From: Massilia sp. H6 | GTDB taxonomy: Bacteria; Pseudomonadota; Gammaproteobacteria; Burkholderiales; Burkholderiaceae_D | Direction: 5' to 3' | NCBI RefSeq assembly: GCF_024802625.1 | Contig: NZ_CP103371.1 | Coordinates: 2,480,001-2,544,000 of the forward strand | DNA: 64,000 nucleotides | In this document: in pieces, positions 51,850 to 60,210 of the stretch | How positions within the stretch are numbered: position 1 is the stretch's first letter | Layout: every line of letters begins with the position of its first letter | Program-made: the position numbers and the translations under genes | The notes under the pieces: generated by a model | What the model was told of the DNA's origin: nothing | Seen by the model: the letters and a program-made list of their open reading frames with translations, nothing else | Database searches by the model: none

Positions 51850-52647
51850 ATGAAATTCATCCAGATCCTGGCGCTGGCCGTGAGCGCCATCCACGGCGCG
51901 GCGCATGCCGCACCCGACCTTCCCCTGGTCGGCGACGTCCACGCCCCGCTGAGCGTGGCGCCGCCAGAGATTCCCGAAGGCGGCTGGTTTACCTCGGCCG
52001 AACTCGGTGCCATCACCACCTCGGGCAACACCAGCGGCACCTCGATCACGGGCAAGATCGACGCCCGCCACGAAACCGAGAACTGGAGCCATGAATTCGT
52101 CGTCAGCGGCTTCTTCAAAGAAGACGAGTACGAGGACGACGACGGCAATATCGAAAAGAGCAAGTCGGCCGAGCGCTTCGCCGCCTCGGCCAAGGCTTCG
52201 CTCAAGCTGCTCGGCGCAGGCCGGCGTGCATTTATCCTCGGCTCGCACGTCAACGACCGGTTCGGCGCCTATACCCGTTACTCGTCGGTCGCGATCGGGC
52301 ATGGTTCGAACTGGTTCAATACCGGCGACAAGTCGCTCGACGTCGAGATCGGCCCGGGCTATTTCGCCGGCGAGCGCGCTTCCGGAGAAGAGGAAAGCGG
52401 CCTGACGGTGCGTGGCGCGGCGCAGTTCCGCTGGCGCGTCAGCCCGTCAGCCTATTTCGCGCAGACGATCAGCGTCGAGAAAGGCACGTCGAATACCCAT
52501 TCGGTGGCCGAGACCTCGCTGAGCACCAAGATCAATTCGACCATGCAGATGAAGGCCGGCTTCAGCGCCCGCAACGATACCAGCGTCCCCACTGGCAAGA
52601 AGAACACCGATACCCAGACCTCGCTGACGATGGTCTATTCGTTCTAG
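51850..52647 (+). CDS. DUF481 outer membrane beta-barrel protein
   Basis: This 265-residue protein has a signal peptide (IQILALAVSAIHGAAHAAP), then a Pro-rich start and a beta-barrel of the YdiY/DUF481 type: WFTSAELGAITTSGNTSGTSITGKIDARHETENW, later QTISVEKGTSNTHSVAETSLSTKIN and the closing TQTSLTMVYSF with terminal Phe for BAM recognition. The role of DUF481 proteins is unknown; some are acid- or salt-induced. A TACAAT -10-like element lies about 45 bases upstream. It is convergent with the TPR hydroxylase gene, only 10 bases apart. Confidence 0.9.
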   Translation: MKFIQILALAVSAIHGAAHAAPDLPLVGDVHAPLSVAPPEIPEGGWFTSAELGAITTSGNTSGTSITGKIDARHETENWSHEFVVSGFFKEDEYEDDDGNIEKSKSAERFAASAKASLKLLGAGRRAFILGSHVNDRFGAYTRYSSVAIGHGSNWFNTGDKSLDVEIGPGYFAGERASGEEESGLTVRGAAQFRWRVSPSAYFAQTISVEKGTSNTHSVAETSLSTKINSTMQMKAGFSARNDTSVPTGKKNTDTQTSLTMVYSF

Positions 52648-52657
52648 AACATCAGGC

Positions 52658-53962
52658 TCAGAGCTGGAAGCCGCCCGCCGTTTGGGTAAAGGCGTTGATG
52701 CCGGCGCTCATGGCGGTGATCAATGCGCGCTCGGCCTGCGACAGCTGCGGATGCCAGATGTCGAAGATCAGCACCACGCGCAGCTGGTCGCTATCGTTCC
52801 AGGCCTCATGTTCGATGGTGTCGTCGAATACCCAAGCCTTGCCTTCTTCCCATTGCCGGGTGTCGTTGCCAACCCGGAATCCGCAATCTGGCGGCACGAT
52901 CAGCGGCAGGTGGGTGACCAGCCGGACGTTGCTCACGCCGGTATGCGGCGGGATCCTGGTGCGTGGCTTGAGCACCGAGAACATCGCGCTCGGCGTGCGT
53001 CCCGGCTGCTTGGGCTGGGGCGCCGTCGCCAGCAATGCCATGGTGCGCGGGCAGCGCTGCGCATTGGCGGCGACGGCTTCGCCGTTATCGATCAGGCGCA
53101 AGGCACTCCAGCTTGGCGAACGGTTCAGTTCAGCCCATTGGGCCAGTGGCAGGTCGTCGCCGTAATCGATATAGGGCGAGAAGCCCTGCCTTGATGCCTG
53201 TACCGCGAGGAATTCGTCGCGAATCTCGCCGGTGGCAGCCTCGAAGGCGTCGAGCCAGGAAAAATCGCCGCGCGCGAAAAAACTCACCGGCGCCAGCCCC
53301 TGGTAATGGAACATCGCCGGCTGCGAATCATAGCGCCGCTTACGGCCCAGCATGACGTCGAGCGAATCGCGGAAACGCTGCAGGTTTTCACCCGCGACCT
53401 CGTTGAGATGCGGCTGCAGGAAGGCATCGAGGTAGCCGCCAAACTCGCGGTTGTAGGCATCGTGCCAGGCCAGCGCCTCGCGCACCGCCGGCTTCAGGTC
53501 GGGCGCCAGCATGTGCATGGGCGGGGCCACCGCCGCCACCGCGGCGCAGGCCGCGGCCGCGGCCTGGCGCTTGCCCTGGCGGATGTACAAGCGGCTGCGC
53601 AGCACCAGCGCCACCAGGTCGTAGGGATCGACCGTCAAGGCGCCGCGGATCGCGGCTTCTTCGCCCGCATCGTCCTCCAGCGCCAGGCAAACCACGGCCA
53701 GGTTCAGCCATTGCTGGACCTCGCGGCCGTCGGCCGCCACCAACCGTTCGAGCAGGGCCCGCGCGCCTACCCGGTCGCCGGCTTCAAAGGCGGCGTGCGA
53801 CAGCGAGCGCAGCGCGCGTGGATGGCCGGGTGCCAGCGCCAGGATACTTTCCCACACACGATTGGCGCGCTGGAGCTCGCCACGCGCGCCGGCCTGCAGT
53901 GCGTCGCGTTCGAGCGCTGCGAGCTGGGCGGCCCCTGCCTGACTGTTGTTTGCCTGCTGCAC
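52658..53962 (-). CDS. TPR-fused aspartyl/asparaginyl beta-hydroxylase
   Basis: This 434-residue protein has three or four TPR-like helical repeats at the N-terminus (about 20-150: ANRVWESILALAPGHPRALRSLSHAAFEAGD). A 2-oxoglutarate/Fe(II) jelly-roll follows: SVLKPRTRIPPHTGVSNVRLVTHLPLIVPP (first His), the C-terminal IEHEAWNDSDQLRVVLIFDIWHP (second His and 2OG-binding Arg). Between the two an Asp or Glu ligand is not obvious, since the usual H-x-D is H-T-G. The human AspH and bacterial kin that act with only two His ligands share this trait. The start is a GTG at 53962 behind GGGGGATCGC. The substrate may be a protein bound by the TPRs. Confidence 0.88.
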   Translation of the reverse strand: MQQANNSQAGAAQLAALERDALQAGARGELQRANRVWESILALAPGHPRALRSLSHAAFEAGDRVGARALLERLVAADGREVQQWLNLAVVCLALEDDAGEEAAIRGALTVDPYDLVALVLRSRLYIRQGKRQAAAAACAAVAAVAPPMHMLAPDLKPAVREALAWHDAYNREFGGYLDAFLQPHLNEVAGENLQRFRDSLDVMLGRKRRYDSQPAMFHYQGLAPVSFFARGDFSWLDAFEAATGEIRDEFLAVQASRQGFSPYIDYGDDLPLAQWAELNRSPSWSALRLIDNGEAVAANAQRCPRTMALLATAPQPKQPGRTPSAMFSVLKPRTRIPPHTGVSNVRLVTHLPLIVPPDCGFRVGNDTRQWEEGKAWVFDDTIEHEAWNDSDQLRVVLIFDIWHPQLSQAERALITAMSAGINAFTQTAGGFQL

Positions 53963-54035
53963 GCGATCCCCCGAATGTCAGTAACAGCCGGCTATTCTGG
54001 TCCAGACATATGCACATTGGCAAGCAGTATTTACG

Positions 54036-55352
54036 TCAAGCCAGCTTCTGCGGCGCCTCGCCTTCATTGCCGGCCTTGCCCATCAGCAGCAGCGCGCCCA
54101 GGCTCAGGAGTGCGGCGGCGCTCAGGTAGTAACCCACCCATGGCAGGCCGTAGTTGGTCGCCAGCCAGGTCGCGGCATACGGCGCCAGCGACGCGCCCAG
54201 GATGCCGGCCAGGTTGAAGGTAAGCGAGGCGCCGGTGTACCGCACTTCTGGAGGGAACATCCCGGCCAGCAAGGTGCCCAAGGGTCCATAGGTAAATCCG
54301 ACCAGGCACATGCCGGCGACCATGAAAAGCCCGACCGAGAACGCGGTGCCGGCGCCGAACAGCGGACCGAACAGCAATCCGAACAGGGCGATTGCCGCAC
54401 TGACCACGATCATGGCGGCGCGCCGGCCATAGCGGTCGGCCAGCAGCGCCGACGGCGGGATGGTCAGTCCGAAGAACACCACCGACACCAGCTGCAGGGT
54501 CAGGAATTCCTGGCGCGAGAAGCCGAGCCGGGTGGTGCCCCAGCTCAGGGCGAATACCGTCATCAGGTAGAACACCACAAAGGTCGAGACCGCGACAATG
54601 GTTCCGAGCACCAGTGCCCGGCGGTGCTCGCGCAAGACCGCCAGTACCGGCACCTTGACCCGCTCGCCGCGCGCGATCACCTTCTGGAAATCGGGGGTCT
54701 CGGTGATCTTCAGGCGGACGTATAGTCCGACGATCACCAGCAGCGCACTGGCCAGGAAGGGAATGCGCCAGCCGTAACTGAAGAAATCAGCGTCGCTCAT
54801 GGTCTGGCCCAGCACCAGGAAGGTGGCGCCCGACAGGAAGAAGCCGATCGGCGCACCCAACTGGGGAAACATGCCATACCAGGCGCGCTTGCCGGGTGGC
54901 GCATTTTCGGTGGCCAGCAGCACCGCCCCGCCCCACTCGCCACCCAGGCCCAGGCCCTGGCCGAAACGACACAAGGCAAGCAGCAGCGGCGCGGCGGTAC
55001 CGATCGATGCATAGGTTGGCAGCAGGCCGATCAGGACGGTCGAGATGCCCATGGTGAGCAGCGCCGCGACCAGGGTAGCCTTGCGGCCGACGCGGTCGCC
55101 AAAATGGCCGAACAGCGCCGAGCCGACCGGGCGCGCGAAGAAGGCGATGGCAAACGTCGCCAGCGATTGCAAGGTGGCGGCAGCCGGATCGGCGGCCGGG
55201 AAAAACAGCCGCGGAAACACCAGCACCGCGGCAGTGGCGTAGATATAGAAATCGTAGAACTCGATGGTGGTGCCGATCAGGCTGGCGAACAAGACCGTGC
55301 GCGGCTTGTTGGCAGGAGCGGGGATGGCCGTAGCCTCTACCGCCGCGCTCAT
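54036..55352 (-). CDS. MFS transporter, MHS (metabolite:H+ symporter) type
   Basis: This 438-residue permease has 12 helices. LIGTTIEFYDFYIYATAAVLVFPRLFF and FGDRVGRKATLVAALLTMGISTVLIGLLPTYASIG are signatures of the MHS subgroup (ShiA, KgtP, ProP relatives). LADRYGRRAAMIV is the second-half motif. MHS members import organic acids, shikimate or betaine with protons. The ATG at 55352 overlaps the thioredoxin stop by four bases, so the two are co-translated; the longer frame would lie within that gene. The substrate is not evident. Confidence 0.92.
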   Translation of the reverse strand: MSAAVEATAIPAPANKPRTVLFASLIGTTIEFYDFYIYATAAVLVFPRLFFPAADPAAATLQSLATFAIAFFARPVGSALFGHFGDRVGRKATLVAALLTMGISTVLIGLLPTYASIGTAAPLLLALCRFGQGLGLGGEWGGAVLLATENAPPGKRAWYGMFPQLGAPIGFFLSGATFLVLGQTMSDADFFSYGWRIPFLASALLVIVGLYVRLKITETPDFQKVIARGERVKVPVLAVLREHRRALVLGTIVAVSTFVVFYLMTVFALSWGTTRLGFSRQEFLTLQLVSVVFFGLTIPPSALLADRYGRRAAMIVVSAAIALFGLLFGPLFGAGTAFSVGLFMVAGMCLVGFTYGPLGTLLAGMFPPEVRYTGASLTFNLAGILGASLAPYAATWLATNYGLPWVGYYLSAAALLSLGALLLMGKAGNEGEAPQKLA

Positions 55353-55672
55353 GCGGCACCGGCCTGGGCCAGTGCCATGCGTACTTCGTCGGCGGACACC
55401 GGGCGCACCACGCGCGCGACTTCCTGGCCATCCTTGAGCACCACCACGGTCGGCCACAGCTTGATGCGAAACGCGCGGCCCAGCGTACGGCCAGGGCCGT
55501 CCTCGACCTTGAGGTGGCGCGCGCCCCCGGCGCCGGCCATGGCCTCGTCGATCAGCGGCTCGGCGGCGCGGCAATAACCGCACCAGTTGGTGCCGAAGTC
55601 GAGGACGGTGGTCCCGGCGATGGCTTCGATGGCGCTGCGCTCGGGCTGGGTAGTGTCATAGGGTGCGGACAT
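55349..55672 (-). CDS. Thioredoxin-family protein
   Basis: This 107-residue cytoplasmic protein has a thioredoxin fold with the active site WCGYC in TTVLDFGTNWCGYCRAAEPLID. The conserved cis-Pro is in IKLWPTVVVLKDGQEVARVV. The CGYC pair differs from the CGPC of TrxA, so its redox potential is likely different. It is followed by an MHS-type permease gene with a four-base overlap. It might protect or reduce a partner linked to that transporter; this is inference. The ATG at 55672 is supported by GGAGATTCC immediately upstream. Confidence 0.9.
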   Translation of the reverse strand: MSAPYDTTQPERSAIEAIAGTTVLDFGTNWCGYCRAAEPLIDEAMAGAGGARHLKVEDGPGRTLGRAFRIKLWPTVVVLKDGQEVARVVRPVSADEVRMALAQAGAA

Positions 55673-55937
55673 GGAATCTCCTTTTCGTTTTATGCGGCCC
55701 GGCTGGCTGCGGGTACGGCAAGCCTACCTCAAAACGCTGGCTGCGGCACGGCCAAAAGCGCCCGGCGCCGGATACTCTGGATACGCCAGACACGAATGCG
55801 CCGCCACGGTGAGCTCGCGAACGGAACAGTCCAGGCATCGATGGCACTCTCGAGACTTGCTCCGGCGCTCTGCATCGACGACGCCGGCATACCGGACCGG
55901 CAGCGCGCGCAGCGCGCGCCAAACCAAAGCCCATCAC

Positions 55938-56465
55938 ATGCGAATTTTTCTGCGCAGTCTGCTGCTTGCCGTGCTCCTGATCGCCGCCTGGGGCCTGGCC
56001 GGACCCTGGCTGCGACACGCACTCTATGCAATGCGTCTGAGCGCGATGCCGGCTCCGACAGTACTGGCCGTGCCGGTAGAGGGCGTCGCGCCCGGGCGCT
56101 TGCGCGATACCTGGCATGCCGCGCGCGGCAACGGCCGCCGCCACGAGGGCATCGATATCTTTGCGCGCCGCGGCACCGCCGTGCGCGCCGCCACCGAAGG
56201 CATCGTGCTGCGCACCGGAGAGAGCCGTCTTGGCGGCAAGGTGGTGTGGATGATGGGGCCGGGCGGCCAGCGTCATTACTATGCCCACCTCGACGGCTAC
56301 GCGGACGTGGCGCCCGGGATGCGGGTCGAGCAGGGCCGGGTGCTGGGGTATGTGGGCAATACCGGCAATGCGGCAGGCACGCCGCCGCATCTGCATTACG
56401 GCGTGTATGGCGCTGGCGGGGCGCTCAATCCGTTTCCGCTGTTGCGCGCGGGCGCCCAGCGCTAG
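55938..56465 (+). CDS. M23 (LytM-type) metallopeptidase, membrane anchored
   Basis: This 175-residue protein has a signal anchor (RIFLRSLLLAVLLIAAWGLAG) and a compact M23 domain. Zinc ligands are in RRHEGIDIFARRGTAV (H-x3-D) and PPHLHYGVYG (H-L-H), with HYYAHLDGY supplying the third catalytic-site His. All are intact, so it is probably an active peptidoglycan endopeptidase. It has no LysM or coiled coil. The ATG at 55938 was chosen because the preceding frame lacks features. It ends 16 bases from the convergent PBP gene stop. Confidence 0.9.
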   Translation: MRIFLRSLLLAVLLIAAWGLAGPWLRHALYAMRLSAMPAPTVLAVPVEGVAPGRLRDTWHAARGNGRRHEGIDIFARRGTAVRAATEGIVLRTGESRLGGKVVWMMGPGGQRHYYAHLDGYADVAPGMRVEQGRVLGYVGNTGNAAGTPPHLHYGVYGAGGALNPFPLLRAGAQR

Positions 56466-56481
56466 ACGCCGCGGAGCGGGC

Positions 56482-58968
56482 TCAGAACACTTCGCCGTCG
56501 CCAGACGGCGGCGGCATCACTTCCAGCAAGGGCGGTGGCGCCATCGGTTCGCGCTCCGGGTCGCGCTCCGGATTGCGTTCTGGACTGCTGAACTCGATCT
56601 CGGCTTCCGGCTCTGGCATCGGCTCTTCGGCCGGATCTTCCACTTCTTCGAACTGCAGGTCGCCCGGCAATTCATCGACATCTTCTTCAGCCGGCCTGAA
56701 AGGGCGCACTACCGGCGCGGGCGTGCCCGGCAGCAGTGCATTCGGGTCGACCTTGCCGGAATCGATCGCCGCGCGCATGAAGTCGCCGACCAGCAGCAAG
56801 GCGTTGTGGCCGCCCTGCCCCCAGTAACTGCTGCGCATCGCGACGCGGTTATCGTTGAAGCCGACCCAGGCGCCCGCCACCAGGTTCGGGTGCATCAGGA
56901 TGAACCAGCCGTCGGTATTGTTCTGGGTCGTGCCGGTCTTGCCGGCGACGTCGCCGTTCAGGCCGAAGCGGTAGCGCACACCGCCGCCGGTGCCGCGGTT
57001 GACCACCCCGCGCAGCATGTCGATCAGGTTCAGCGCCGACGCCTGCGACAGCGCGCGCTGGGGCGCTTCCGGCAAGAAGTCGGCAATCACCGTGCCTTCG
57101 CGGTCGGTGATGCGACGTACGAACACTGGTTTACGGTATTCGCCCTGCGCCGCGATGGTGCTGTAGGTACTGACCATTTCCAGCAGCGTGACCGGGCTGG
57201 TGCCCAGCGCCAGCGAGGGCACCTGCTCGAGTTTGCTCTGGCGGATGCCCATGCCCTGGGCCAGGCTGGCGATCGGGGCCAGGCCGACTTCCTGCATCAC
57301 CTGGGCCGTGATGGTGTTCTTGGAGTACACCAGGCCGTCGCGCATGCTCATCATGGCGCCACTACTGCCGCCCATGTCGGTCGGGCGCCAGGGCTTGCCC
57401 GGTCCAACCCGGATATCCTGCACCGCGTCGCGATAGGTCTGGTCGGGCGCAATACCGCGCTCCAGCGCGGCTGCATACACGATCGGCTTGAAGGTGGACC
57501 CCGGTTGGCGCGCGGCCTGCACCACGTGGTCGAACTGGTCGCGCTCGAAATTGCGGCTACCGATCCAGGCGCGTACCGCGCCGGTATGCGGGTCCATCGC
57601 GACGAAGCCGGCTTCGAGGCGCGTCTTGGCGCTCTTGAGGCTGGCCATGAAGCCACGGTCGGCTTTCAGGCGTTTGAGGGCTGCGGCCGGTGCTTCGCCT
57701 TCGTCCACCGCGTTGCGGTAGTCGCCGGATTCGCGCACGAAGGCGTCGAGCTGGCGCTGGTGGGTCCGCCAGTAATACGAGAACGGGCTGACCTCGCTGC
57801 GCATCGAGGCGTACAGGCCGCTCGAGGTAGAGCGCGGCATGTCGGCCAACGCCCACTCGACGTCGGCCACTGCCTGCAGCGAATTAGACTGGCGCTCCAC
57901 GGCGCGCTGCGCCGCTTCCTGCAGGCCCTGATCGAGCGTGGTGTGCACTACCAGCGCGTCGAGCTGGAGGTCGTAGTCGTTCTCGTCGGCCCAGTCTTGC
58001 AGCCACTTGCGCACGTGCGCGACAAAATGGCTGTCTTTGCCGCTACGGTCGCTCAGGCGCGCGAAACGCACCCGCAGCGGCCGCTTGGCCAGTGCCCGGT
58101 AGCGCTCGGCACCGAAGGCGCCGTGGCGCGCCATCTGCGACAGCACCACATTGCGGCGGGTTTTCGAGCGCTCGGGATTGGCGACCGGGTTGTAGTAATG
58201 CGTTCCCTTGAGCATGCCCACCAGGGTCGCCGACTCCAGCACGTCCAGGCGCAGCGCTGGCTTGCCAAAATAGGTGCGCGCGGCCATCTCGATGCCGTAG
58301 GCGTTGTACAGGAAAGGGACGGTATTGAGATAGGCTTCGAGGATTTCCGTCTTGCTGTAGGTATTTTCGAGCTTGATCGCCGTGATCAGCTCTTTCATCT
58401 TGCGGTTGATGCTACGCGCGCGGCCAATTTCTTCAGGGAACATATTGCGCGCAAGCTGCTGGGTAATGGTCGAGCCACCCTGCGAATCGCCCTTGAGGGT
58501 GGCCACCAGGGCGCCGGCGATGCGCCTGAAATCAACCCCGTGGTGATCATAGAAGCGGTGGTCTTCGGTCGAGATCAATGCCTTGACCACGTGCGGCGAC
58601 ACCTGCGACAGCTTGATCCGCTCCTGCAGGCCTTTCTCGAAGCTGCCCAGTTCCTTGCCGTCGGCGGACAGGATCACGCTCGGGCGCGCGGTCCGGGCCT
58701 GGTGCAGGTCGTCAATGCCCGGGGTGAGCGGAATCAGGATAATCAGGTAGAGCAGGAAGGCGCTCAGGATGCCAGCCATCGACCACAGTCCGACCAGCAG
58801 CACCTGCTGGCTGCGCGGGCGATCGCGCAAGCCCTCGCGCGCCATCGACACTGCGCCGCGCAGACGCTGGCCCATGCCCGCCAGCAGGCGCCGCCCCTGG
58901 CGCTCGAAAGATTGGCGCGGCGTCGCACGCGGTTCCTGCCTGATCTCGGTCTTCTCGTACTGGTCCAC
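56482..58968 (-). CDS. Class A penicillin-binding protein (PBP1-type)
   Basis: This 828-residue bifunctional peptidoglycan synthase has a cytoplasmic tail of about 55 residues, a membrane helix (LVGLWSMAGILSAFLLYLIILIPL) and a transglycosylase domain (ALISTEDHRFYDHHGVD with the catalytic Glu, GGSTITQQLARNMF and RKMKELITAIKLE). The transpeptidase domain has the nucleophile in PGSTFKPIVY, the SxN motif as YSKNTITAQ and KTGTTQNNTDGWF. The last 65 residues are acidic and Pro/Glu rich. I start at GTG 58968, behind AAGGA; an ATG start does not fit. It is not next to pilM-type genes, as mrcA commonly is, so it may be a second PBP1. Confidence 0.92.
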   Translation of the reverse strand: MDQYEKTEIRQEPRATPRQSFERQGRRLLAGMGQRLRGAVSMAREGLRDRPRSQQVLLVGLWSMAGILSAFLLYLIILIPLTPGIDDLHQARTARPSVILSADGKELGSFEKGLQERIKLSQVSPHVVKALISTEDHRFYDHHGVDFRRIAGALVATLKGDSQGGSTITQQLARNMFPEEIGRARSINRKMKELITAIKLENTYSKTEILEAYLNTVPFLYNAYGIEMAARTYFGKPALRLDVLESATLVGMLKGTHYYNPVANPERSKTRRNVVLSQMARHGAFGAERYRALAKRPLRVRFARLSDRSGKDSHFVAHVRKWLQDWADENDYDLQLDALVVHTTLDQGLQEAAQRAVERQSNSLQAVADVEWALADMPRSTSSGLYASMRSEVSPFSYYWRTHQRQLDAFVRESGDYRNAVDEGEAPAAALKRLKADRGFMASLKSAKTRLEAGFVAMDPHTGAVRAWIGSRNFERDQFDHVVQAARQPGSTFKPIVYAAALERGIAPDQTYRDAVQDIRVGPGKPWRPTDMGGSSGAMMSMRDGLVYSKNTITAQVMQEVGLAPIASLAQGMGIRQSKLEQVPSLALGTSPVTLLEMVSTYSTIAAQGEYRKPVFVRRITDREGTVIADFLPEAPQRALSQASALNLIDMLRGVVNRGTGGGVRYRFGLNGDVAGKTGTTQNNTDGWFILMHPNLVAGAWVGFNDNRVAMRSSYWGQGGHNALLLVGDFMRAAIDSGKVDPNALLPGTPAPVVRPFRPAEEDVDELPGDLQFEEVEDPAEEPMPEPEAEIEFSSPERNPERDPEREPMAPPPLLEVMPPPSGDGEVF

Positions 58969-59130
58969 TATGTCAATCCTTGCTGCCCGTGCGGGTAATG
59001 AATATTGCTTAGGCAGCGAGTATAGCCGACCAGGGTCGAAACCATGGGGCGATTGCAAGGCGACCGCGGGCGCGCCAGCGTGGGCGCCGACGGCCACACC
59101 GGGCCCGATGCCGCAAGCGCGGATGGTTTA

Positions 59131-59144
59131 TCATGTGCACATGA
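59131..59144 (+). promoter_or_regulatory. 14-bp perfect palindrome over the marR start codon
   Basis: TCATGTGCACATGA is fully self-complementary and includes the proposed ATG at 59141. MarR-family regulators bind such palindromes and usually repress their own genes, so this is a candidate autoregulatory operator. Confidence 0.5.
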
Positions 59145-59629
59145 CCGACATTACGCCCGACTCTCCTGACAGCACCGCTTCCATGCGGGTGCTGCGCCAA
59201 TTCCGCGTCGTCTTCAATGCAGTGAAGACGCATTTCCGCCAGGTCGAACGCGAGGCCGGACTGGGCGGCGCCCAGTTGTGGGCGCTATCGGTCATTGATC
59301 GCCGGCCGGGCATCGGCGCCACCGGGCTGGCGCGCGAGCTCGACATCCATCAGTCGACCGCCAGCAACCTGGTACGTTCACTGGTCGAGCGGGGCTTCGT
59401 GTCCACGTCGCGTGAAGGGGCCGACCGCCGCAACGTGGCACTGCGGGCGCTGCCGGCCGGGCTGGAGATCCTGCGCAGTGCGCCACTGCCGTTCGCCGGC
59501 GTCTTGCCCGATGCACTGGCCAGCCTCGACCCGGCCACGCTGGCGCGCATGGAACAGGACCTGCAACACCTGGTCGACTTGCTTGGCGCCGATCCCGACG
59601 GCGCCAAGATGCCGCTGGCCCAGCTCTGA
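59141..59629 (+). CDS. MarR-family transcriptional regulator
   Basis: This 162-residue protein has the winged-helix block GGAQLWALSVIDRRPGIGATGLARELDIHQSTASNLVRSLVERGFVSTSREGADRRNVALRALPAG. The recognition helix is HQSTASNLVRSLVERG and the wing contains the conserved DRR. C-terminal helices end LQHLVDLLGADPDGAKMPLAQL. The ligand is unknown. The start ATG at 59141 lacks a clear ribosome site; an ATG at 59123 is an alternative. The gene ends directly against the stop of the convergent membrane protein gene, with no base between. Confidence 0.9.
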   Translation: MTDITPDSPDSTASMRVLRQFRVVFNAVKTHFRQVEREAGLGGAQLWALSVIDRRPGIGATGLARELDIHQSTASNLVRSLVERGFVSTSREGADRRNVALRALPAGLEILRSAPLPFAGVLPDALASLDPATLARMEQDLQHLVDLLGADPDGAKMPLAQL

Positions 59630-60070
59630 TCAGCCGGCGCGCCGCGTCCGGGGGGCGAGGCGCCAGCCAAGCCAGGCCATCGGCAGGTAGGCCAGCAGCA
59701 GGTCGAGCGTTTCGAACCACAGCGGCCCCGGCAGCATCACCACACTGGCCAGGCCGCCTGCCATGAACAGCAGGCCGACCACCAGTGCGCAGTAAAGCGG
59801 CCGGCTGGCCGCGATGCGGGCCGCCACCAGGGCGCCCACCAGCGTGCCGAGGGCATGCGCCAGCAAGGGAAACACGAAGTGCTCGGGGCCGAACAGGTGC
59901 ATCGAGGCCTGCAAGCCTTCCATGGTGGCCAGGTCGCTGCCGGCCGGCGGCGCGATCACTCTCGCGCCCAGGCCGATCAGCCCCATGTTGACCAGGCTGC
60001 CGATGCCAAAGCCGGCCACCACGGCTATCAGGTTTTTCAGGATCGTCGCCTGGCGGGCACTGGCGGGCAT
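59630..60070 (-). CDS. Small membrane protein (146 aa)
   Basis: This 146-residue protein has four probable helices: NLIAVVAGFGIGSLVNMGLIGLG, FVFPLLAHALGTLVGALVAARIA, LYCALVVGLLFMAGGLASVVML and LDLLLAYLPMAWLGWRL. The stretch GARVIAPPAGSDLATMEGL between the first two is a soluble loop. From memory this pattern occurs in proteins of unknown function in many proteobacteria. The ATG at 60070 was used; an in-frame extension to 60139 is Pro/Ala rich and unlikely. It may be regulated by the MarR protein encoded convergently. Confidence 0.8.
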   Translation of the reverse strand: MPASARQATILKNLIAVVAGFGIGSLVNMGLIGLGARVIAPPAGSDLATMEGLQASMHLFGPEHFVFPLLAHALGTLVGALVAARIAASRPLYCALVVGLLFMAGGLASVVMLPGPLWFETLDLLLAYLPMAWLGWRLAPRTRRAG

Positions 60071-60210
60071 GGGTCTGGCCTTGAGCGAATAAGACGGCGG
60101 TAATGGTGGCGCATCTGCTAATGGTGGCGCAACTGCCATAGCGCCGAGTCTACCGGCGCCGCGCAGTCATGTCTACCGAACAATATTAACGGGCCCGGGA
60201 CGGGGCGGAC

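Noticed and set aside
56281..58998. Open plus-strand frame of 905 codons
   Set aside because: It is the exact antisense shadow of the class A PBP gene, whose catalytic motifs are all clear. The product is rich in His, Gln and Arg, typical of shadow frames.
59141..60070. Zero-base gap between convergent marR and membrane-protein stops as a special overlap
   Set aside because: Tight convergent ends are frequent in compact genomes and need no special explanation.
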